Positions 37,501 through 46,981 of a stretch of DNA of 64,000 bases are shown here, piece by piece (position 1 is the stretch's first letter; each line of letters starts with the position of its first letter). Location of the stretch: positions 53,477,501 to 53,541,500 of the forward strand of contig CM068587.1 of assembly GCA_035048485.1 (NCBI GenBank), given 5' to 3'. The stretch is from Pteria penguin (taxonomy: Eukaryota > Mollusca > Bivalvia > Pterioida > Pteriidae). The notes beneath the pieces are model-generated. The model saw only the letters and a list, made by a program, of their open reading frames with translations, was not told the origin of the DNA and made no database searches. The position numbers were made by a program, and so were the translations under genes.

Positions 37501-38897
37501 CCTGGTTTCATGATTTTCGGACTTATGATTTGGATTTATCCATCATCTTTACATTTCAGGATATGTATTTAATTTCTGTATAAATTACATTGATCGTTGA
37601 CGTCATAACTCCCCATATTTGATCCACTTTTCAGCACAGAAAGCGATGTTTGACAGACTTTTGATTGTTATGCTTATGACGTCATAATGAAATGTTCGAC
37701 ATTTCCAGCCTTGCGTGACGTCATCAAAGTGGTATTTTGCGCTAAAGTGCTCGACATTCGACGAAAGGATATCATTCTGGATAAACGGTACGTTGTCATT
37801 GGACTCCAGCAGTTTCTTTCAATATATAACTTCCCTCCGAGTTTCCAGTGTGATATTTTGGCGTTAGAAGAGCATATATCTATAGAATAATTGTCTTATC
37901 TTGTGTTTTCATGCAGGAATGAATTGCAATGTCTGGTGCATTATGAGATTTAATGATTCTAACGCTCATTATATCTGATAAATGCATCAGCCATTGTAAT
38001 TTAATCCTGAATGAAAACACAAAATAAGATACTTATTCTGTAAATAACGCATCATCATCAGATACATACATATACATTTCGCAGACAAAGAAAACGATAT
38101 GTTTGTCGTTCAATTACAATTTTTATACTGGGAATACAATGGGGCAATAATGTTAAATGCATTGCTTAAAAAGTGTTTGTTTGTTTGTTTTACGTCAATT
38201 CACGATTATTTCACGTATATGGTGACGGCATCTGCCTGATGCATTGCATACAAATTTAGACCTTTGCAACGGACCCACCCGAAGCAGTGAGGGATCTTTT
38301 ACGTGCCACGCCTACCGTGACACGGGACCTCGGTTTTTACTGTCTCATCCGAAAGACAGAACACCGGTGTGCCCCGGGCGGGAGTCGAACCCGCGACCTC
38401 TCGATCACGAGCCGAGCACCTTATCCACTAGGCCACACCGGCTTGCTTAAAAAGTGAAAAAAAAGTAAAAATTCGAACTTAACTCTCAAAAATTTATATG
38501 CATTTAAGAAAAATGATTCGTTTTAGGTGCAAGCAAAATATGTTAATTTTCTACGAATGCCAATTGAATAGTCAAATGCCGACCCAATCTTACAACGAAA
38601 GAACTGAAAAATGAATATAAAATAACAAATCTACAGAACGGAACGAAATGTTTGTACTTAAAGCAACTTTTCTCAATAAAGTTCCTTTGTAGTTGCAATT
38701 GTTCGAGTATATCATAACATACTGATCAAAGAAAAGGTAACACTTACATATGCTTGGATCCACGTTACTTGTAAGTTAGAGAATAAATAGCAGGAGGTGC
38801 CGTGCTTCATGAATCCATATTGGCAGGTATCGACCTGAGCACGGATGACATAACATGAAACGAGAAAATACACCAGGTGTAAAATTAGTCTGTCCAT
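34556..38897 (-). CDS. C-type lectin B, secreted, 170 aa, 4 exons
   Basis: Exons on -: 38748-38897, 35583-35679, 35175-35406, 34556-34589; phases fit and the sum is 513 nt with TAA. The first exon encodes a signal peptide (hydrophobic LILHLVYFLVSCYVIRA) and the first CRD strand (DTCQYGFMKHGTSCYLF). The 97-nt exon gives KLCNLYGGDLATIETEAEQL, the classic CxxxGGxLAxIExxxEQ region. The third exon has DGIWLGATDLL, EPN at 120-122, ESCL and WND at 144-146, ending LNFLC. EPN with WND is the pattern of Ca2+-dependent mannose-type binding. Predicted extracellular pattern-recognition lectin. The large first intron contains a PLE fragment and a SINE. Close paralogue of lectin A, which lies 3 kb away in the same orientation. 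Confidence 0.9.
36884..37556 (+). pseudogene. 5'-truncated Penelope-like element in lectin B intron
   Basis: Starts abruptly at ATATTATGCTGTCTTTCGAC, inside RT motif D of the intact frame. The frame reads LYDKRDD-like (FYDKRDDFNFAI), SSNIPSSPAYGVFISQL and FVLRAKRLSDKLLNQGYICA, then loses frame near 37165 by a small insertion. The 3' tail has the core at 37353-37437. Typical target-primed 5' truncation. Opposite orientation to the host gene. Confidence 0.92.
38186..38445 (-). mobile_element. tRNA-derived SINE in lectin B intron 1
   Basis: Reversed family 1: CACGATTATTTCACGTATAT, GTGACGGCATCTGCCTGATG, a head with GGGAGTCGAACCCGCG (B-box complement) and CCTAGTGGA complement near 38430. Confidence 0.92.
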
Positions 38898-38985
38898 TAT
38901 GAATCAAGAATTGGGTCACAGACATAAGATTGATATTCAGTACAATCATGTGATAAGAAATGCAGTATACACTTTTGGTGGGATT

Positions 38986-39290
38986 GGTATAATGTAATTA
39001 GAAAATGAAGGACGTTTCTAGTATTTTATTCTTAGCATGTGCTTGTAAACATTATTAGTAAATATTCTAATAGAAAAATGCATTTACTAAGTTTGCAAGA
39101 TCATGAATACGTCTACTTACTCTAGATTGGTATAATGTAATTAGAAAAATGAAGGACGTTTTTAGTATTTTATTCTTAGCATAGTGTATATATGCATGTG
39201 CTTGTAGAAAATTATTAGTAAATTTTCTGATAGAAAAAAATGCATTTACTAAGTTTGCAAGATCATGGATACGCCTACTTACTCCGGTCA
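38986..39290. repeat. Tandem duplication of about 140 bp
   Basis: GATTGGTATAATGTAATTAG, GAAGGACGTTT...AGTATTTTA, CATGTGCTTGTA and GCATTTACTAAGTTTGCAAG occur in the same order in 38986-39125 and 39126-39290, close upstream of lectin B. Confidence 0.85.
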
Positions 39291-39726
39291 TATACAAACC
39301 TGTTCTATGGATACCCTCTCAAACTCCGTCTCCTAATCCAGCAATATTCAAAGTTCTGATATGCAAGTCATATTATGGCGAGTGAACACAGATATCAATA
39401 AAATATAAAAGATCAACGTTCATACACTTGTAGTATTCTAGAAATCATTCCAATGTTGATTAGCTGTAGTGTCTTTGTGCTTTATATGTTTGTATAATTT
39501 GTCTTTATTTTCTACAGGTATTTCTTCGGAGATTCATGGTCCATAGTACTCCCGGGTGTTTCACTGATTCTATTTGTACTTTATATGTTTATTTCTCTTT
39601 CAGTGATGTATTCTCTCAGAGGATCCGCCTGCGTTTACTTCGGGAAAATTCCTTCACTTTCCGTGGCCGTGTTGTCATGCATGCGATTAGCTTATGATTG
39701 GCTATTATATTCAAGCTCCATTTTTG

Positions 39727-39822
39727 TGGAGCTCGGGTAGCTCAGTCCGTTAGTGGTTCGGATGCATGACAGCTAAGTGATTCGGTGCCATAGGTCGTGG
39801 GTTCGAGTCCCAGGCGGGGAAG
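39727..39822 (+). repeat. tRNA-like sequence, probably a SINE head
   Basis: GGGTAGCTCAGTCCGTTAG (A-box-like) and GTGGGTTCGAGTCCCAGG (T-arm and B-box) lie 60 bp apart. The 5' end does not pair with the 3' GGCGGGGA to form an acceptor stem, so I do not call a functional tRNA. Confidence 0.5.
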
Positions 39823-39877
39823 GAATATAAGTGAAATATAGGGTGCCTTGTTAACTGTATTGTCTTTGTGCTTTATA

Positions 39878-40018
39878 TATATATTTACACGATTTGACTC
39901 TTTCTACTGGGTATATGTGACGGGTGTTGCTAGCAAGCAGGAGATTCTCACTCTCCCCGGGCACCTTTGGTTTCATAATTTTTGGACTTACGGTTTGGAT
40001 ATATCCATCATCTTTACA
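39878..40018 (+). mobile_element. PLE 3' end with internal deletion
   Basis: Begins at TTACACGATTTGACTCTTTC, runs through the core 5' half (39913-39967) to CCCGGGCACCT, then jumps straight to TTGGTTTCATAATTTTTGGA and ends CCATCATCTTTACATT. Compared with 60482-60585 about 110 nt is missing, including the 3' arm of the closing stem. Confidence 0.85.
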
Positions 40019-40173
40019 TTAGATCATGTACGTATCAAATACAACGTTCCGTATGGTTGGCGAATTTTTATGGGTGCATATAGCCGTTGTCGTATCCCTC
40101 TGTCTGTCGAGTTCATGAAGAGTTTCGAATCTTACTGTAAATTGTCATTAATTGATTTAGATGCAGTTCGGTA

Positions 40174-40610
40174 AGCATCCATCAGTTTTTCCGATATCAT
40201 TGTTGTTTTGGTTATCACTTTCCTCCCATAATCGTAGTCACAAAACTAGACCCTATCAGAGAAGGTTGGATAAGATAGTCATTAAAGGAAAACTTTAGAT
40301 GTGTGAGGCTAATTTTATAAGTAAAATAAAAAAAAGAATAAAAAGAAACACTCACAGTTCAAGTTGGCCTTTATCGAGTGGAAATAAGGAGCATACAGTG
40401 AGAATAAATATTTCAGATTTATCAAGGAACAACATAAACATGGACCGACGATGGTAATACTAGTATATAGTGATAAGATATTTCTCATTGGATGTGTAGA
40501 AACTTGGGTTTATAATACTTTTTGTGAATGTGCGGTATGTATTTATATTGCTAATTAAAACTTAGCTAGTAAGTAATTAGATGATTGGATAGATAAGTAT
40601 ATTTATTTAA
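40174..40610. other. No gene seen
   Basis: No exon or repeat recognised. Confidence 0.45.
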
Positions 40611-40940
40611 TTAGTCCCCCAGCCTTGAAATTGTAGGGGACTATAGGTTTCTATTCTGTCTGTCCGTCTGTTACGCTGGTTGTCAGACTTTTTTGGTCAT
40701 GCATACAGATATCAGGCTGAAACATGGTAGCAAACTTTCCCATGAGGAGTTACAGATCATGTTCAACGTTGGAAATGGTTGACTTACTTTTTCCAGAGCT
40801 ATTGCCCTTTGTGCAATATCAGTATCAGTATTGTGCGCACGGTATAAATTTCGACCTAGGTCATGAATGACCTATTTTTTCAAGAGTTATTGCCCTTTGC
40901 TCAAAATTATTGTGGCACTATATTACATGACATTTGAATG
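40610..40940 (+). repeat. Possible interspersed repeat
   Basis: CTGTCTGTCCGTCTGTTACG and two spaced AGTTATTGCCCTTTG-like words resemble common molluscan interspersed repeats. Family not named from sequence alone. Confidence 0.35.
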
Positions 40941-41640
40941 AAGTTTGATGTAGAATCCTCGGACTCTCTTATTTTGTGATCGAAAAACAAGTTTCTCAAT
41001 CAAGAAACAAAAATGAAATGCATCTATCTGACTTGCCGGTATGACATTGCCCACAAAGGTTTAGCAAAATTAAAATCGTCAAAACAGAAAAAGAAAGGGA
41101 AAAGGTGAGCAACTCTAGCTAATAGATACATATTTAAACTCTGTTTAAATGCCTGTTACACTTTGGCTGGCACTGACATACTTTGCAGCCACTTATGGAT
41201 TTATTGGGACTGGTGGTGGACTTGCATTGCTTTAGCAATTCTCTCAGAATGCCTGTTCAGTATGTATGCACTATATTTTAATGTTGGAGTTATAGTAGAC
41301 TGAAATATAATCCTAGTACACTCATTTATCTACCAATCCACTACCACATGTGTTGTGACGAATGTCTACTTATGGCAACTGTATGATCTTTAATTGCTCC
41401 GAATATAACTTTCTTAAACTCTAATCCATATAACCAGTAATGCTAGAATACAGCTGTCGACTTACTCGCCTTGTAAAGGTACACGAAATCCTTTTTATTT
41501 TATTTTGAAATACACAAAATACATATTTTGAACCGTTAATACATAAATCGAACATAGATTATAATTGTAATCAGAATATTTAATCTAATGATTCACAACT
41601 ACACAGTAATTACATGTACACCTGGTGACCAGTCGCCAAT
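40941..41640. other. No gene seen
   Basis: Intergenic sequence downstream of lectin A. Nothing recognised. Confidence 0.45.
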
Positions 41641-41647
41641 CTGTATA

Positions 41648-41695
41648 GTAGTAGTAGTAGTAGTAGTAGTAATAGAAGTTAGTTAGTTAGTTAGT

Positions 41696-41738
<43 letters not shown>

Positions 41739-41758
41739 TAGTTAGTTAGTTAGTTAGT

Positions 41759-41814
<56 letters not shown>

Positions 41815-41847
41815 ATAGTAGTAGTAGTAGTAGTAATAGTAATAGTT
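41648..41847. repeat. Compound GTA/GTTA microsatellite
   Basis: About 200 bp of GTA repeats with two GTTA blocks, 50 bp past the lectin A stop (on -). Confidence 0.97.
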
Positions 41848-41893
41848 TCCTGTTTTCTCTCAGTTTGATCATAAATCAATTCCACTTGCAATT

Positions 41894-44800
41894 TTAACCT
41901 ATTACACTAGGTTGTCCAAACGCTAATCTGAAAAACAAAACCAAGCATAAGTTTTGAAAAAGATTTGTGGGGTTTTTTTCATATCGTTTAAATGTCCATA
42001 TGCCTCATGATATCGTGTAACAAGGCGTCAACACACACATTTATTCTGTTAATATCCATTTCATTTATGGTATACTTACGTTGATTCACATAAAAAGTTC
42101 AGTGGTTTTTCGCAAGATTCATCATTCCACATGAATGTATCATGTGGCACGATAGCAAGACAACTTTCGTCGACTCCTGTAGCTGTCACGTGATTTGGAG
42201 CATTCTGAGCCCATCTAGAATACCCGATTGACTGGCCAGTTTTCACCCAAACCCATTCGTTTTCAACCAAGAGATCGGTTCCTCCTAGCCAAATACCGTC
42301 CGTCTGATTGGCTGCAATGAAGAATAACAGGTTATTTTGAATCATGAATAAAACGAAATTTGCTTATTCTTACTATAATTAAGTTAATCTGCATAATTTC
42401 TAACTTTGAAAGCTCTAAATAAATACATTGGTGATCACCTTTTCTATAACATATAAAATTTGACATAGCCTAGTATTATGCTATTTCTTTAGCTTATTGT
42501 TAACAAATACCAGTATCCTTTACTTTCGAAAAGTGCATAAGTATGCTGTTTTCGTGGCATTTGTCCCAGAATAAAAACCATGTTATTGTATGAGAAAGGA
42601 ATAGGGAGGACATTTCCCAAGGTTTGATTTCTTGACAATGTTGATATCCAGAATCATGTGAAATACGACAGGAAGCTGTGCAAAGACTATGTACCAGGAC
42701 TAATATTACCTGGTATACTGCTATTGTGGCACTCATAACAATGTACCACGACTAACATTACCTCGTATAATGTTATTGTAGCACGCATAACAATGTACCA
42801 CGACTGATATTACCTGGCATAATGTTATTGTAGCACACATAACAATGTACCACGACTGATATTACCTGGCATAATGTCATTGTGGCACTCATAACAATGT
42901 ACCACGACTGATATTACCTGGCATAATGTCATTGTGGCACTCATAACAATGTACCATGATTTAAAGACATGTAACTTACACAACATGTGGCGACCACTAC
43001 AACATAACACTCTGAAATGTCATTTGAAATACTTAAACGTATGTGTTCTCCATATTAATGGATAATGCAATATCATGTAAAATTGATGGAAACATCTTAA
43101 TTAAGCACAATACCTTTTGTCCAGGTTTTATTCAGGTAACTCTCTATCCATAGCTGCTCGGCTTCTGTTTCTATCACAGCCAGGTCTCCCCCGTATATCT
43201 GACATAATTTCTACGAATAAAATGAAGTAACATGTGATCTCAGTCAGTATGAATATAAGTCTTATATACAGATAGTCTCATATATATATTGTGATTTGGA
43301 TGTGATGCTGTAAATGAATATGTATTTTGAATTATAACAGGGGCATATTCATTACAGATGCAATTTACATGAAAATCAGTCTTCCTTGTACAATGTAATT
43401 AGTATGGGATTTCCAGTTTCAACCATTATTAAAGTATTAGAAAACTTATCCAAAAGCACACATGTTCGAAGAAATCAATACCAGCATATATGTTCTTGTA
43501 TATATCATTATTGGTCGATACCGTTTCTGGTGTATCTTAACCCTTGTTCTTTACATGGAGGATTATTTATAAATTTTTAAATGTACGTCTTTTGATTGTT
43601 CTGCTGTTACGGTAAGTGGGAAGGTGGGCCCGTAAACCGGTTAACCACACCATTTGTTTGGCTTTTGTCAAATTAAATGACCGTCCTAAGTCGGTATCGT
43701 AATTGCACTACAATCAAATATTTTTGTAATGTGTTAAATGTTCTATTATATTATTTATACTTATGTATTGTATAGCTCCATGGTGACTTCTGCCACATAA
43801 CTGAGCCGGTAACTCCTCTTTTTTCTTAAATCCAAGGCGGATTCTGACTTATTAACATATACTATACACTCTTAATATTCCTGTGTCCGGCGCCATAAAC
43901 CGAGAATATACTTAAGTCAAAGTTTCATATTGTTCTGTTCATCAATGAAATAATAACTGGGATTTGGATTTTATTTAGTTTTATTCTATTAATAAATAGA
44001 ATTAAATCACTCTGCATGAGAATTTATTTGAACGTTTGACAATGGAATAAATTAAAATGAAATTTTTGACTTAAGTATATTCTCAGTTTATGGCGCCGGA
44101 CCCTGTTGTATTATTGTCTTTATATGGGTTCGTTGGCGCTTACTCTTTAAAGTGAAATAAGTGGTAGGTTTGCTCTTCATATATTTTAGATTTCTGCAGT
44201 TCTTATTTTAAGCATCATATAAATTGTTCATATTCTGCAAGAAATAAAACAATGTGCGTCTCTGTATATGCACTGATCTCACATATTATATAATGACCTA
44301 TTTTGTTAATCCAGTGACAAGTTAAAACAATTAAAAACTTATTATATCAAAAGTAATTTGGTGCCCCAGAAGCGCATTTTGAGAAAGTTAGTGAGTATAC
44401 TATCGATGCTGCAAAATCACAAGAAGTCACAAACAATATCAAACTTAAATATCCCTAACAACAGTATATTGGTGATGTTATAAAAGAAACCAAGTCTTTT
44501 TTTGTTATTTTCACGTGTACCACGACGAGCATTTGTGGATACAGTTGTAAAATACGAAAGTAACTGGTGTAACAACAATGTACCACGGTGGGCATTCACG
44601 GAACCCTGAAATTCAAAGGTGAGACCAGGTGCCCGGGAGGAGTGAGCGTGTCTTGAACTGAAACCTGAGGAAGAACATAGAAGTGGTAAGACTGTCCTGT
44701 TTTGTTAGTACCCTGTAGGAATACCAAAGAGACAACTGAAGACATCGGACAAAGCTGTATGACATAAATCACCAAGGACATGCACACAAAACATGATAAT

Positions 44801-45349
44801 AGTAGAATATACACGGAAAAACAACAATACAAAATTATTCGATTGTGCTGCGGTTACGATATCGACTTAGGACTGTCAACTGAAGTAACAAACAACATTC
44901 AATTGGTGTGGTTAAATATATATATTGCAGCAAAGTGGAAGAAGAATGCCATTATTAATAATTATCATTTTACCCACAAGAACAAGGATCTATTTCCACC
45001 TTCATTAAACTAACTGAGGAAATCTTTTGTACAAGATATTGTTTCTGTATAAGGTACCCTACATGTATGTTAACCTCCAAAGTATCGAATAGAAACTGTC
45101 ATTGTATGTGTTTAACACTGTCAAGAGGTTACATATAATTAAAGTAAAGTATGCTAATAAGATTCAATTACCGTAAATATAATTCTATATACAACTCACA
45201 TAGGCTTGGATCCAAGACGCTTGAAGTATTGAAAATAAGTAACAAGAAGTTCCATGCTGCATAAATCCATATTGGCATGTGTCAACTTGTGCACTGATGA
45301 TATGACATAATGCTGTGATACATATTAGATAAGGTACAATACGTGACAT
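41894..45349 (-). CDS. C-type lectin A, secreted, 170 aa, 4 exons
   Basis: Exons on -: 45200-45349, 43114-43210, 42080-42311, 41894-41927; sum 513 nt, TAA stop. The exon lengths 150, 97, 232, 34 are identical to lectin B. The signal peptide (IVPYLICITALCHIISA) is followed by DTCQYGFMQHGTSCYLF, KLCQIYGGDLAVIETEAEQL, GIWLGGTDLL, then APN at 120-122 in place of EPN, ESCL, and an intact WND at 144-146. The C-terminal tail FGQPSVIG parallels FGQPGVIG of lectin B. Loss of the Glu in EPN would remove one Ca2+/sugar ligand, so specificity may differ or sugar binding may be weak. The introns host a 52-bp minisatellite, a MITE, family B pieces and a core-motif fragment. It lies head-to-head with lectin C, about 1.6 kb apart. 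Confidence 0.9.
42716..42960 (+). repeat. 52-bp minisatellite in lectin A intron
   Basis: About 4.5 units of TGGCACTCATAACAATGTAC followed by CACGACTGATATTACC and TGGCATAATGTCATTG. Part of the unit resembles the flank of the core-motif repeats (TGGCACTAACAACAATGTAC at 17314). Confidence 0.9.
43480..43830 (+). repeat. Family B repeat
   Basis: TGTTCTTTACATGGAGGATT, CGTAAACCGGTTAACCACAC, CCGTCCTAAGTCGGTATCGT and GGTGACTTCTGCCACATAAC blocks. In lectin A intron 1, opposite strand. Confidence 0.82.
43885..44101. mobile_element. 217-bp MITE with 37-bp TIRs and 5-bp target duplication
   Basis: The left GTCCGGCGCCATAAACCGAG and the right complement GTCCGGCGCCATAAACTGAG continue identically through AATATACTTAAGTCAAA. 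The flanks are CCTGT on both sides (43880-43884 and 44102-44106). Non-coding; the helper transposase family is not identifiable from this copy. Confidence 0.93.
44550..44660 (-). repeat. Partial core-motif repeat
   Basis: ACAACAATGTACCACGGTGG, GGCATTCACGGA and AGGTGAGACCAGGTGCCCGG are retained; sequence switches to unrelated DNA at about 44648. Confidence 0.75.
44690..44905 (-). repeat. Family B repeat joined to core fragment
   Basis: On -, CAGTCCTAAGTCGATATCGT, CACAATCGAATAATTTTGTA and GTCATACAGCTTTGTCCGAT run toward the core fragment at 44550-44660 in the same orientation. Confidence 0.78.
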
Positions 45350-45459
45350 TGTGAGTCGACAGTCATATGAACTACCAACAATAAGGTCAAATGCTTGATA
45401 ATATTTCCTTTAGACAAGATAAATAGAACAGAATTTTAGAAAGTATTAAAATCGACCGA

Positions 45460-46440
45460 TTGACCTTGCTAATTGTAATTGTTACGGTATATGCAATGTT
45501 TTCAAATACTTTAGTATCTTTTTTAGTCTCATATGGTATTTATATTCGTCAATTGGTTTGGTATCCTAGAACATGCACTAACGTTTTGGATTTTCACGAA
45601 AAAAAAAAAATTCTCAGATTACATTTAAACTTCTTGCTTGGGGTTATAGATATCATAAACTTCGAAAAACATTTAGTAAATTTTATAGATTTTATTCAGA
45701 CATTTTACCTAATTTCGGAAATGTCTTTTCAACATTATGTATCCAGCGGAATTTCCCATCCCAATTTCTACGGTGATCTAGTGTACAAACTAAGAAGGGT
45801 CACAGGTTCCGATAATTTCATATCGGTTGGTTCTAAAATTATTAAACGCCTTCGAAATCGACAGTATGACCCCGAGATCATCGCTAAGACCATAGGTCTT
45901 GTATTGGGTCCCTCTGGTCCCTCTACAACCCAATGCAGACTTTTACTTATGTTGATGTCTCCTTACAAATTTTTGATAGCAAAATATTATTCTATAAATT
46001 TTTCGTGTGTAATAATTTTTTATGCTCTCTCTCCTTGAGAAACCTGTTGATCCTTGTTCTCTGTATGGAGGATAATTTATAAATTTTTAAATGTGTGTCA
46101 TTTGATTGTGTTGCTTTTGCAGTGAGTGGGAAAGTGGGCGCCCGTAAACCGGTTAACCACACCAATTGAGTGACGTTTGTTTCTTCAACGGACCGTCTTA
46201 TTCGATATCATAACCGTAGCACAATCGAATATTTTTGTATTGTCATTCCGTGTATATTCTACTATTATCATTTTTTGTGTTCAGGTCCTTGGTGATTTCT
46301 GTCATACAGCTTTGTCAGATGTCTTCAGTTTTCTCTTCCGTATATATATTTACTATTATCATTTTTGTCCGCATGTCCTTTGTGATTTGTGTCATACAGT
46401 TTTGTCAAATATCTTCTGTTTTCTCCTTTTACTTTAAACA
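45460..46440 (+). pseudogene. PLE-like fragment with family B 3' region
   Basis: The frame 45460-46038 contains SSGISHPNFYGDLVYKLRRV and KIIKRLRNRQYDPEIIAKT followed by IGLVLGPS. This basic segment resembles, from memory, the region found C-terminal of RT in other molluscan retroelement frames, but I could not search it. It has no RT catalytic motif, and its N-terminal part is low-quality with an A homopolymer at 45600. From about 45975 it runs straight into family B sequence, which supports family B being the 3' region of this element type. Not a host gene in my view. Confidence 0.5.
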
Positions 46441-46469
46441 ATATTTATTACTGACTTGACTTGTAACAG

Positions 46470-46710
46470 ATATAGAACATATACACCTTTTATTTTTGTG
46501 CAATAGATTCGCCTATCGACAACTTATGTCTCTTCAGTGATGCTCGAGGCCCAATGATTGGAATTCTCTTGATATATTGTTCAAACCAAAATGGCAACAG
46601 GAAGTGAACCAAAGAATCAATCTAAGAACAGAGCTATGTATGAGGGAGATATTCCTTAGTTTTAGATTTATTTGCAAAATTTCATGACTGAAAATTTTAA
46701 GTATATATTT
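46470..46710 (+). repeat. Dispersed repeat, family C
   Basis: Second copy of 33300-33565: CTTATGTCTCTTCAGTGATG and CAATGATTGGAATTCTCTTG. Confidence 0.72.
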
Positions 46711-46981
46711 CATGTAAACGATATATACAAATCTGCAATATAGTTGATCTAGTAATAAATCGTTAAATTCATATAAAGCTGTCTCAAATGACAAATTGCT
46801 ATGATGGCATAACAGATGAGCAACACTTGGGATTATTGCTTGATAGAGTACATATAATACAACAAGAACAAGTCTTTCTTCTAGTTTCCTTTACATATCT
46901 AAACCATGAAACAATCAACTACTGATATAGGACATGGTGTTATATGCCGACAATCAGATCAAAGCTCTAGAGATAAGGAAA

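Noticed and set aside
39727..39822. Functional tRNA gene
   Set aside because: A- and B-box-like segments are present but the ends cannot form an acceptor stem and the spacing is long; more likely a SINE head.
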